NCBI GenBank assembly: GCA_903845195.1 | Contig: CAIMWO010000081.1 | Coordinates: 1 to 33,630 of the forward strand | Source: an uncultured Phycisphaerales bacterium | Lineage (GTDB): Bacteria; Planctomycetota; Phycisphaerae; WQYP01 | Direction of reading: 5' to 3' | Length of the DNA: 33,630 bases | Shown: positions 22,807 through 31,600 of the stretch, piece after piece | How positions within the stretch are numbered: the stretch's first letter is position 1 | How the letters are laid out: each line of letters opens with the position of its first letter | Translations under genes and position numbers: made by a program | The notes under the pieces: model-generated | Told to the model about the DNA's origin: nothing | Seen by the model: the letters and a program-made list of their open reading frames with translations, nothing else | Databases searched by the model: none

Positions 22807-23076
22807 ATGAAGTGTGGTCTGTTATTGATGGCCTTCCCTTTGGCTTTGCTTCCCCTTACGGGATGTGAATCTCTTACGGATACCCCTGCCGAGAATGGCA
22901 ATCGCATGGTGCATGCGATGGATACCAACGGCAAGCAAATCCCCGATGATGTCGAGCGGATTCTGCTGCTGGATCGTCCTACGCGGCTGACGGAAAAGCC
23001 CGTTCCGCAATCGATCGTCTATCCCAACAAGGTCTATCCGACGGGCACGCCGTATTTCTTCAAAGACAATCCTTGA
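22807..23076 (+). CDS. Small predicted lipoprotein, unknown function
   Basis: An 89-residue protein. The signal peptide MKCGLLLMAFPLALLPLTGC ends in a lipobox LTGC with Cys20 as the lipidated residue. The mature part is hydrophilic, with no Cys and no recognised domain. It contains VERILLLDRPTRLTEKPVP and a Tyr/Pro-rich ending (KVYPTGTPYFFKDNP). CGGAGG at 22795-22800, six bases upstream, fixes the start; the in-frame ATG at 22777 is ahead of this site. It has its own promoter (22737-22765) and terminator (23127-23159), so it is a single-gene unit. The strong signals suggest an abundant transcript. I do not recognise the family. Confidence 0.75.
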   Translation: MKCGLLLMAFPLALLPLTGCESLTDTPAENGNRMVHAMDTNGKQIPDDVERILLLDRPTRLTEKPVPQSIVYPNKVYPTGTPYFFKDNP

Positions 23077-23126
23077 TCGCTGCCGGGCTTTCGAGTCCGA
23101 AGCTGATTGGGCAAACGATTTGAGCG

Positions 23127-23159
23127 AAAAAAGCCGCGGGCAATGCCTGCGGCTTTTTT
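23127..23159 (+). terminator. Rho-independent terminator after the small lipoprotein
   Basis: AAAAAAGCCGC pairs with GCGGCTTTTTT around the inner GGGCAATGCCT, and the stem is followed by its own T-run. The symmetric A/T runs make it usable in both directions. Confidence 0.9.
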
Positions 23160-23291
23160 GTCGGTCCAGTCTTGGGTCGGCTCACCTCCGGCGCTTTCCT
23201 TAGCCGATAATCCACAGTACCTTGTGCGTTGATTGTCATGCGTTTTGCGCGCATAGGCGTCGTACTCCCTGGTTCGTGGAAAGGCACTCTC

Positions 23292-24248
23292 ATGACCACA
23301 ATTCGCTGGCTTGTAGCTCTGGCACTAATGGGATCGCTGAGCGGATGTTGGCATCAGCCGACATCTCTGGACCGCTATCTTCAAGGGCAGTTGCAGGCGG
23401 ATCGTGGGGAACTCGATTCGGCGCTGGATTCACTCTCCAAGGCCATCGAAAAGAACCCGCAGCTCGGCCTGGCCTACGTGGCGCGGGGCGAAGTCTACAA
23501 GAAGAAGGGCGACTACGAACAGGCGGCCAAGGATTTTGAGCACGCCACAAAGATCGAACCGTTCAATTTCAATGCGAATTACCAGTTCGGCCTGATGTGC
23601 CAGTACCTGAAGCGCTTTGCCGACTCCGTCAAGGCGTATCAGAAGGCCGTCGAGATTCGGCCTCTGGACCCGGACGCCAACATGAACCTGGCCATGGTTT
23701 ACGTCCAACTCGGCGAGCCTTTGCGCGGCCTTTCCTATGCCCAGCGTGCCGTCAACGGCAATCCGGATTCGCCCAATACCCGCGCCAACCTGGGCATCCT
23801 ATACGCTCGGCTCAACCAGACCGATATGGCTATTGACGAACTCAAGAAGGCCATCGAATACAACTCCAAACAGCCGGAAGTCTATCTCAACCTGGCTCAG
23901 GAATACTTCAAACAGCAGAAGTACGAGCAGGCCAGGAACGTCCTGAATACGGCCAAAGACCTTGCTCCTTCGCCCGTGGTTTCGGAGCGCCTCGGCGTTA
24001 CCTACTATAAATTGCACCAGCCGGACAAGGCTCGCGAGGCCTTCAACGATTCCCTGCGGCAGAACGCCAACTACTTCCAGGCGCTTAACGGCCTGGGGGT
24101 CATTGCCATGTCACAATCCCTTGCAGCCAACCCACCGGACATCTCGCTGGCCCGCGAAGCCTTGGGATATTGGGACCGGTCGCTCAAAATTGAGCCAAAC
24201 CAGCCGGTTATTCAGCAACTTGCGAACAAATACGCGGGGACCAAGTAA
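23292..24248 (+). CDS. TPR-repeat lipoprotein
   Basis: A 318-residue protein. The signal peptide MTTIRWLVALALMGSLSGC has a lipobox with Cys19. The rest is about eight consecutive TPR units of 34 residues (about 25-302), for example LGLAYVARGEVYKKKGDYEQ, VYLNLAQEYFKQQKYEQA and ERLGVTYYKLHQPDKAREAF. TPR arrays bind partner proteins; this resembles PilF/NlpI-like assembly lipoproteins in layout, though no specific partner is visible. ATG 23292 is chosen because the signal peptide starts there and AAGG lies seven bases upstream; the in-frame ATG at 23229 adds a non-signal leader. The zinc-ribbon membrane gene follows after 60 bases on the same strand, possibly in one transcript. Confidence 0.85.
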   Translation: MTTIRWLVALALMGSLSGCWHQPTSLDRYLQGQLQADRGELDSALDSLSKAIEKNPQLGLAYVARGEVYKKKGDYEQAAKDFEHATKIEPFNFNANYQFGLMCQYLKRFADSVKAYQKAVEIRPLDPDANMNLAMVYVQLGEPLRGLSYAQRAVNGNPDSPNTRANLGILYARLNQTDMAIDELKKAIEYNSKQPEVYLNLAQEYFKQQKYEQARNVLNTAKDLAPSPVVSERLGVTYYKLHQPDKAREAFNDSLRQNANYFQALNGLGVIAMSQSLAANPPDISLAREALGYWDRSLKIEPNQPVIQQLANKYAGTK

Positions 24249-24308
24249 TACAATTAGAGGGCGGTGATTCCGGGCACCACGAAACCGCCTTCCGATTGAG
24301 AGGTTCCC

Positions 24309-25730
24309 ATGACCGATATGGCTGTTCGTCCCGCCATCGATCCAGCGGCTTCCCCTGATGCACCTGAGACGGCAAAGCCACGGGCGTGGTCCTTCGTGCG
24401 ACTCTGGCTAAGCACGCTGGCGGCTTACGTGTGTCCACGGAGGATGGCAAATCGCTGGAATACGGTTTCATTGCCAAGAGCCATTCTCGTGGCAATCGTC
24501 AACCTGCTCTTCGTTGTCCCATGGTATTGCGTCATGCTCGTTTCCTACGTTTCGTGGGATGAAAAGAAACTGCTCGTGGGACCAAAAATGGCGCAGGGTT
24601 CGAACGCCTTTTACACCTGGCTCGGACTGTTTTATGAGCTTCCTACCTGGTTTCATCACGCAAAATCGCAGATGGCTCACGATACGCGATATGGAATCGC
24701 CGTCGCGCTGTTGGCTCTCGTCATCGCTGTTTTCCTGATGAACTTTTTCATCCTGCTGCCATTTGCGGCACGGCCCGGCGATAATCGCGCTTGTCTGCGT
24801 CATACCCTTCGCACAGTGCTTCTGAGCACCGGCTGGATCCATATCTGGTTTCCGGTGCTCTCGCTGGTCTTCTTGAGCTTGATCTTCTTCGGATTCCGAA
24901 CAGGTTTTGAGAACGCTATGGCGCCGATTCTGATGTCGCTGGCACTTCTGATGTTCTGGACCCTCGTGGGCCAGGTTCGTGCGGTGCGGACCGACTACCG
25001 TTCAGCCGCTGAACTCCCCAAGCCCAAGGATCCCACCTGCGATGTCTGCGGCTACGATCTTCGCGCCGCGGCGAGCGACGGCCGCTGCCCGGAGTGCGGC
25101 AAACCGGTTGTCGAATCCCTCGGTCAGGCCAATCGTCCTCTGACCGAATGGGAACGCCATCCGTCATGGCTGCGTCTTGGCGCGGTCTTCCGGCAGTTGT
25201 ACCAGCTTGTTTTCGCGCCACGATCGCTTTTCTATTCGATGCCGACGCGCGAGGGCCAACGTGCGGCTCAGCATTGGTTGATCGGATCGATGGTGCTGGT
25301 TGGGCTGGAGGCGTACTTGATCGTTCCATCATTTGCCGCCGTAGGCGTGTTCGAGTGGTGGATCGGCCTCTTCGCCGGCGGTCTGGCCGTCGCGGTTGTC
25401 TGGGCGCTGCTGGCGCTGATGATGGTCGGTATCGAAACCGCCGGCATCGTGGTTTACGGACGGTTTCACGGCCTTCATATTGAGCTATCCGCCGCCTCGA
25501 AGGCCACGTGCTACTCTTCGATCCTGATGCTCTTCTGGGTGTTTCTAGGCGGCTGTCAACTCGTGGCGCTCGCGGCATTCTGGAATAATGGATATGCACG
25601 CCACTATTTGCCGCGCGTTTCCGAGGGGATTTCCGTCGGCTCGCTGGCCGTGGCGCACATCGCCGGCCTGCTGTGGTATGAATTGACCGTCTACCGCGGC
25701 GTTCGAGCGATCCAGTACGCCAATAAATAG
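24309..25730 (+). CDS. Multi-spanning membrane protein with a central zinc ribbon
   Basis: A 473-residue protein. Four to five hydrophobic segments lie in residues about 56-220. A cytoplasmic zinc ribbon follows, CDVCGYDLR (244-252) and CPECGK (260-265), with Cys244, Cys247, Cys260 and Cys263. A second block of helices runs from about 310 to the end and recalls Yip1-like proteins. The C-x-x-C-G-Y-D-L-R...C-P-E-C-G form is frequent in planctomycete membrane proteins. No catalytic motif is visible and the function is unknown. AGAGG lies a few bases before ATG 24309. It is flanked by the TPR lipoprotein and the MoxR gene on the same strand. Confidence 0.7.
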   Translation: MTDMAVRPAIDPAASPDAPETAKPRAWSFVRLWLSTLAAYVCPRRMANRWNTVSLPRAILVAIVNLLFVVPWYCVMLVSYVSWDEKKLLVGPKMAQGSNAFYTWLGLFYELPTWFHHAKSQMAHDTRYGIAVALLALVIAVFLMNFFILLPFAARPGDNRACLRHTLRTVLLSTGWIHIWFPVLSLVFLSLIFFGFRTGFENAMAPILMSLALLMFWTLVGQVRAVRTDYRSAAELPKPKDPTCDVCGYDLRAAASDGRCPECGKPVVESLGQANRPLTEWERHPSWLRLGAVFRQLYQLVFAPRSLFYSMPTREGQRAAQHWLIGSMVLVGLEAYLIVPSFAAVGVFEWWIGLFAGGLAVAVVWALLALMMVGIETAGIVVYGRFHGLHIELSAASKATCYSSILMLFWVFLGGCQLVALAAFWNNGYARHYLPRVSEGISVGSLAVAHIAGLLWYELTVYRGVRAIQYANK

Positions 25731-25759
25731 CGGAATGCAGGTGCGATTCACTTGACGCT

Positions 25760-25787
25760 TAATCTGGCCGCCCGCAGCGTCTATACT
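25760..25787 (+). promoter_or_regulatory. Candidate promoter for the MoxR-DUF58 genes
   Basis: TATACT (25782-25787) is a good -10 box about 33 bases before the ATG. A TTAATC lies 17 bases upstream. A better -35 word, TTGACG (25752-25757), is 24 bases away, which is too far for standard spacing. Confidence 0.45.
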
Positions 25788-25819
25788 AACGGTAGCAATC
25801 CCGTTCTTCAGGAGCCTTC

Positions 25820-26746
25820 ATGACCCCACTCCAGCGCCTTCGCGCCAATATGGAATCCGTCTTTTTCGGGCAAAAGCAGGCCGTCACGCAGGTGATCGTC
25901 GGCCTCCTTGCCCGAGGGCACGTCCTGATCGAAGACGTTCCCGGAGTCGGCAAGACGGTGCTTGCCCGCGCGCTGGCCCGTTCCATCAACTGCAACTTCA
26001 ATCGCATCCAGCTCACGCCGGACCTGTTGCCCTCGGACATCCTTGGTGTCTCGATCTACAACCACGAAAAGCAATCCTTTGATTTCAAGCCGGGGCCGAT
26101 TTTCGCCCACATCGTGCTGGCCGACGAAATCAACCGCACCACGCCGCGAACCCAGTCTTCCCTGCTTGAAGCGATGAACGATTATTCGGTGACCATCGAC
26201 GGTCGAACGATGCCACTGCCCAGCCCGTTCATGGTCGTGGCCACGCAGAACCCCTTCGAATTCGAAGGCACCTACATGCTTCCCGAAAACCAATTGGATC
26301 GCTTCCTCTTGCGTGTCCGGCTGGGCTATCCGGATCGGGACCGCGAAATGGAAATTCTCAAGCAGCAACCCGGCCGCTACAAACTGGACCATCTCGACCC
26401 CGTGCTTTCAACCGCCGACATTCAGGCCCTCCAGGGGCAGGCTTCCCAGGTCAAGATCGACAACATACTGATGGATTACCTGATGAATATCGTGGAAGCG
26501 TCGCGTGCCGACGAGCAGCTTCACACCGGCATTTCACCGCGCGGCGCACTATCCCTCATGCAGGCTGCCCAGGCATTGGCACTGATTGATAGCCGCGACT
26601 ATATCACTCCCGATGACATCAAAGTCATGGTACTCCCCGTTTGTGCCCATCGCGTCATCACCAAGAATCATCTCTCCAACGGCGACCTGATCACCGCCAC
26701 CCGCGTTCTGCAGTTGATCCTCCAGAAAGTGCCTTGCCCGGTGTGA
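25820..26746 (+). CDS. MoxR-family AAA+ ATPase
   Basis: A 308-residue AAA_3/MoxR ATPase. Walker A is DVPGVGKT (39-46), Walker B is IVLADEINR (98-106) with Asp102 and Glu103, sensor 1 is Asn144 in VVATQNP, and the arginine finger region is QLDRFLLRV (158-166). The C-terminal lid domain contains GISPRGALSLMQAAQALAL. MoxR proteins act as chaperones that help assemble or activate metalloenzymes and surface complexes, usually with von Willebrand A-domain partners. The DUF58 gene follows 70 bases on, which is the conserved pairing. AGGAG lies five bases before the ATG and a -10 box lies at 25782. No VWA or transglutaminase gene accompanies the pair here. Confidence 0.9.
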   Translation: MTPLQRLRANMESVFFGQKQAVTQVIVGLLARGHVLIEDVPGVGKTVLARALARSINCNFNRIQLTPDLLPSDILGVSIYNHEKQSFDFKPGPIFAHIVLADEINRTTPRTQSSLLEAMNDYSVTIDGRTMPLPSPFMVVATQNPFEFEGTYMLPENQLDRFLLRVRLGYPDRDREMEILKQQPGRYKLDHLDPVLSTADIQALQGQASQVKIDNILMDYLMNIVEASRADEQLHTGISPRGALSLMQAAQALALIDSRDYITPDDIKVMVLPVCAHRVITKNHLSNGDLITATRVLQLILQKVPCPV

Positions 26747-26816
26747 ATACGGCGTTCATCCGCGTGCCTCGGCGGTCCCATTCTGTTGACGGCAGTTGTC
26801 CTTACGTCTGGATCCC

Positions 26817-28076
26817 ATGTCGGAATCAGCCCCACAAATTCTCACCCATGCAGCCCCATCGCGGCGGAAGCGCGAAGTCACCTTCGCGGGAATCATTTTC
26901 ATCAGCATCACGTTCTTCGTCATGATCGCCGCCATGAATTCGCAGAACAATCTGCTCTTCTGGGCCTTCGGCCTGATGTTGGGCGGCATTGTCATCGCCT
27001 ACGTGGGAAGCTGGGCGATGCTGCGCCGCCTGGATGTCCGCCGCAGCCTCGCCGATTATGCCGTTTCGGGACAGCCACTTCAGCTTCAATACATTCTGAC
27101 TAATCGCAAGCACCGATTGCCTTGCTTTGCCATTGGCATCACCGAGACGCGCCCACTGGGGCCGATTACCAGGTTTCCCAGCGCCTTCGCGCTGCACCTG
27201 GCGCCGGGGCAGACCGTCACTGTCATGAGCCAGCTGGTTCCCGCGCAACGCGGCCTCATTACCCTGCCGGAAATCCGCCTTTCCTGTTCCTTCCCCTTCG
27301 GTTTCCTTCGCCATGCCGTCTTAGTGCCCCGGCCACAATCCGTGGTCGTCTATCCGCGTATTGGCGTGCTGAACCGCCGCCTCGCTTTGCGTTACCGTGA
27401 AGCCGTCACCACCGGCACCATGACTTCCAATATCCGTGGCGGATGCGATGAGTTCTACGGCCTCCGCGAGTATCGGCCCGGCGATAACGTGCGCTCCATT
27501 CATTGGAAATACACCGCCCGTACCGGTGAAATCATGGTTCGCGAGCTGACTTCCAACGCCCCGCCACAGATGGTCATCGTTCTGAACCTGCGCAACTGGC
27601 GCACGCTTCCGGATGGCGCGGCATTGGCGGAACGTGCCATTGAACTTGCGGCATCGCTGGTTTGCTATGGCTCGGTGGAAAATTTTGCAGTCGCCCTGGC
27701 GATTGCCGGCGATCCGGATGAAACCGTTCCCGTGCCTGTGATGGGCCGTGAATCGCGGCGGAGGCACCTGCATCATCTGGCGGTTCTCGACCGGGAACGG
27801 ATCGAGCCGACGCGCGGATTGCGGAAACCCGGCCGCGTCACCAGCCGGGCCGAATGGCTCTACGTGACCCTAGCCCGCACCGATGACCTGCGCGACCTGA
27901 AACCCGCAACGGCCGGCGCTCGCGGTGATGATGGCAGCGCCACCGGCGGCGGACCTGGCGCATTCGGCAATCTGGGAACGGTCCTGGCCGTTGACGATCC
28001 CGATTCCGCAAACTGGCTTCATTTCCTCACACACACCGATGCCCACCGGCTCCTGCGCGAGTCGCCGGTCGAATAG
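26817..28076 (+). CDS. DUF58 domain membrane protein
   Basis: A 419-residue protein with two N-terminal helices (about 22-40 and 47-66), a beta-rich middle part, and the DUF58 core. The signature GGCDEFYGLREYRPGDNVR (208-226) is followed by IHWKYTARTGEIMVRE (228-243). Cys210 stands where Gly is more usual. DUF58 proteins are the standard partners of MoxR ATPases, and their fold is related to VWA domains. ATG 26817 is preferred over TTG 26796, which would add seven residues; neither has a strong ribosome site. The C-terminal 60 residues contain a Gly-rich segment (GDDGSATGGGPG) that looks flexible. Confidence 0.85.
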   Translation: MSESAPQILTHAAPSRRKREVTFAGIIFISITFFVMIAAMNSQNNLLFWAFGLMLGGIVIAYVGSWAMLRRLDVRRSLADYAVSGQPLQLQYILTNRKHRLPCFAIGITETRPLGPITRFPSAFALHLAPGQTVTVMSQLVPAQRGLITLPEIRLSCSFPFGFLRHAVLVPRPQSVVVYPRIGVLNRRLALRYREAVTTGTMTSNIRGGCDEFYGLREYRPGDNVRSIHWKYTARTGEIMVRELTSNAPPQMVIVLNLRNWRTLPDGAALAERAIELAASLVCYGSVENFAVALAIAGDPDETVPVPVMGRESRRRHLHHLAVLDRERIEPTRGLRKPGRVTSRAEWLYVTLARTDDLRDLKPATAGARGDDGSATGGGPGAFGNLGTVLAVDDPDSANWLHFLTHTDAHRLLRESPVE

Positions 28077-28118
28077 TCATGTTATCTGTCTCTGCGGTTT
28101 GAATGATGAGGACACCTC

Positions 28119-28637
28119 ATGTCGCAACCTCCAATGCAGACTCCTACGGAACTAACCTATGCATCGGTCAGGCCTTTCGGCAACGCCGCGCTGCTTTTGC
28201 GGCTCGCAGTTATTTTCACATTCCTCTCCGCGTTGTTCGATTTGCTTGGCACCATCGTTTATGTCGGTCTCATCTTCTTCATGCGCAATCTGGGCAGTCG
28301 CATCTCCACTGGTACCACTTCCACGACGAGCGCAGCATCGATGCCCTCCACCTTTCCGATGACCATGATGCTCATTGAATACGCCGTGTTTGCCGGTCTT
28401 GCGTTCGTCGTTGGAATCACGAAACTTATCGCCGGCATCAAACTCCATCGACTCCGCGCGGGTGCATGGGGCTGGGGACTTGCAGCCGGCATTGTGGGTT
28501 GTATCGAACTCTGGTGTAGTCTGGGCTGCGTTATTCCCCTGGCTGCGGGGGTCTACACAATTTCGATTCTTTCTTTCGCGCACGTCCGCGCATACATGTT
28601 AGCCCCCCCTGATCGCCGCAATTCGTTTCCGACTTGA
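28119..28637 (+). CDS. Small four-helix membrane protein, unknown function
   Basis: A 172-residue hydrophobic protein with about four membrane helices, near residues 27-55, 84-107, 118-132 and 134-156. A Ser/Thr-rich loop (TGTTSTTSAASMPST) lies between helices 1 and 2. No recognised domain was seen. GAGGA at 28108-28112, six bases upstream, supports the start. It follows the DUF58 gene by 42 bases on the same strand, so it is probably the last gene of the MoxR-DUF58 transcript. It converges with dnaE, with 21 bases between the stops. Confidence 0.7.
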   Translation: MSQPPMQTPTELTYASVRPFGNAALLLRLAVIFTFLSALFDLLGTIVYVGLIFFMRNLGSRISTGTTSTTSAASMPSTFPMTMMLIEYAVFAGLAFVVGITKLIAGIKLHRLRAGAWGWGLAAGIVGCIELWCSLGCVIPLAAGVYTISILSFAHVRAYMLAPPDRRNSFPT

Positions 28638-28658
28638 GTCGACTGAAATCACAGTACC

Positions 28659-31600
28659 TCATCCCACTTCCACCAACTCCGGATCATCTGAGGGCATGAT
28701 CATCGGCTCTTCATGCACTGCCGGTGCTACACGCTTCACTTTACGATTCGGGCCCATGGCCAGCACTTGGCTTTCGCCGAACAGATTTCGCAGCGCCTGC
28801 ACCCCGCCGTTCTGGATGTTCAATCCGCCGCCGAGTTGCATCTGCACCCGCACGGCCGGCTGGATCGCCAGGTCCGTAACTTCGATCTTGACCGGCGTCC
28901 CGCCTTTGTGCTCTGTCATGATCTTCTTGAGCGATTCCAATGTCGCCTCATCCAGTTTCATGGAACTCGACTGAATCAGAATCTCGCGGGTCTTCCTCTT
29001 CTGCACGTTCTCCAGCGTGTAAACTTCCTTTGCCTTGAACGATGGCTCCTCCCGCGTCTTGTCCACCATCCCCTCGAAGAACAACACCGTGTCAGGCTTC
29101 ACCAATTCCGCGAATCGTTGATATTCATTCGAATACAGCACGATCTCGATCGTCCCTACTAGATCCTCCACGCCCAGAATCGCCCAGCGCGAACCTGCGT
29201 TCGGGCCGCTCTTGGTCGTCATCATGCGCACCTTCGATACCAGCCCGCCCATCAGGCCGTTGGACTTGTCCTGGGCGTTGCGTATCGTCTGTGTGTCGAG
29301 CGTGATGTACGACTGAAACAGTGCCTCGATGTCCCGCAGCGGATGGTTCGTCACGTAGAATCCGAGCACGGATTTTTCCAAGGTCATCCGCTCGGACTTT
29401 GGCCATTCCGGAATTGCCGGGACTTTGGGCTCTGCCTGCGCAATCGCCCCCGCGCCGGTCGACGGCCCGCCGAACAGCGATTCCTGGCCTGCCCGCTTGG
29501 CCTCTTGCGACGCCTGTGCCATCCGCATCGCATTTTCCACGGCCGCCGTCGTTGCTGCCCGGATCGGATGAATCGAATCGAATGCCCCGCACTTGATCAG
29601 CGACTCAATAACGCTCTTGTTCACCACCCGCAGATCAACGCGCTCGCAGAAATCAAAGATCGATTTGTACGGCCGCGATTGGGGTTTACGCTTTGGCGCG
29701 TCTTCGCCATCGCCGCCTGCTTCTTTCCGCGCCTCCATGATCGAATGCACGGCCTTGTCCCCCACACCCTTGATCGCCGCCAGGCCAAAGCGAATGTTCT
29801 CCTCCACCACCGCAAAGTCCGCATCCGACTGATTGATGTCCGGCGGCAAAATGTCGATGCCCGTCTTGCCCGAATTCGGCAGCGTCAGATGCCGGCATTC
29901 ATCGATGTACTCCACCGTTTTCGCCTGGTCGATCATTTCGAACGTCAGCAGCGCCGCCATGTATTGTGCCGGGAAATAAGCCTTCAGCCACGCCGTCTGG
30001 TAAGCCACGATCGCATACCGTGTCGAGTGCGATTTGTTGAAGCCGTAGCCCGCAAATTTCTCAATCAGCGCGAACAACTCCTCCGCCTGCGCCTTTGTCA
30101 CACCATTCGTCTGGGCTCCCTCGATGAATGCGACCTTCTCCTTGTTGATGACGTCTGCATTCTTCTTGCTGATAGCCTTGATGATGTCGTATGCACGCCG
30201 TAGCGGAATGTTGCCCATGCGGTTGAAGATCCGCATCACTTGTTCCTGATACACCATCACGCCGTACGTCTCAGCCAATAACTCATCGATAATCGGATGC
30301 GTCTGCGGCACCTTCTGTCGGCCGTGCTTGCGGGCGCAGTAATCCGGGATCAGATCCATCGGCCCCGGACGGTATAAGGCGTTCGCCGCGATCAAATCTT
30401 CTACGCGGTCCGGTTTCATCTTCATCAGCAGGTCTTTCATCCCGCCGGATTCAAACTGGAATACTCCCTTCGTCGCGCCTTTCTGAAACACCGTCTTGAA
30501 GACATGCTGGTCGGTCAGGTCGATGCGCTCGATATCGATGCGATGCCCACGGCCGCGATTCTTCTGGAATACCGGCACGCAACCCTTCGGCACCGTCACC
30601 GCGCCCGACGACAGGTCCTTGTCGATCAAATCCAACGCCCGTTCCAGAATCGTCAGCGTACGCAATCCCAGGAAGTCCATCTTCAGCAGGCCGATCTTCT
30701 CGCACGTCGGCCCGTCCCATTGCGTCATGATGTCGTCGCCGTTTTTGTACAACGGCACGATCGTATCCAAAGGTTTATCGCAGACGATCACCCCCGCCGC
30801 GTGCATTCCCGCATTCCGGCACAACCCCTCCAGCCGCGCGGCAATGGCAAAAAGCTTGGTCACCTGCGGATTTTCATCGATCAGCTTCTTGATATCCGGA
30901 ATCTTCACCACATCATGCAAGACCACGTTCGGCCCGCCGGGAATCAGCTTGGTGATCCGATCCGTCTCCTGCAGCGGCATCCCCAGTACTCGCCCCACAT
31001 CCTTGATTGCCGCCTTCGCCCCCAGCGTGTTGAACGTGATGATCTGGCACACGTTTCCGTACTTGTTGCGGACGTAATCGATGACCTTTCCGCGCCCCTC
31101 CTGGCAGATGTCGATATCGATATCGGGCATGGCCGAGCGGTTCGGATCCATGAATCGTTCGAACAGCAGGTCATAGCGCAATGGATCCACGTTGCACAAG
31201 CTCAGCACGTAACCGACCAGCGTTCCAACGCCCGAACCTCTCGCCCCCACCGGGATGCCGTTTTGCCGGGCAAAGGTGCAGAAGTCCCACACGATCAGAA
31301 AGTACGAGGAAAAGCCTTTTGAACAGATGACCTGCAACTCGTAATTCAACCGATCCATCAACCGTTTGTGCTGTTCCGGATCGCGTGTCTCAATATCATC
31401 GCCGAACTTTTCTTTGAGACCTTCCAGGCACAATTCGCGAAGGTAATCGCCCGGCGGCAGCACGCTCCCATCCGCCTTCGGTGGGGGGGCATAGACCGGG
31501 GCATGCCTCGTGCCAAAGTCCAACTTCAGATCCACCTGCTCGGCGATTTTGACGGTATTGTCGCAGGCTTCGGGGCATTCCTTGAAGATCTGCCGCATTT

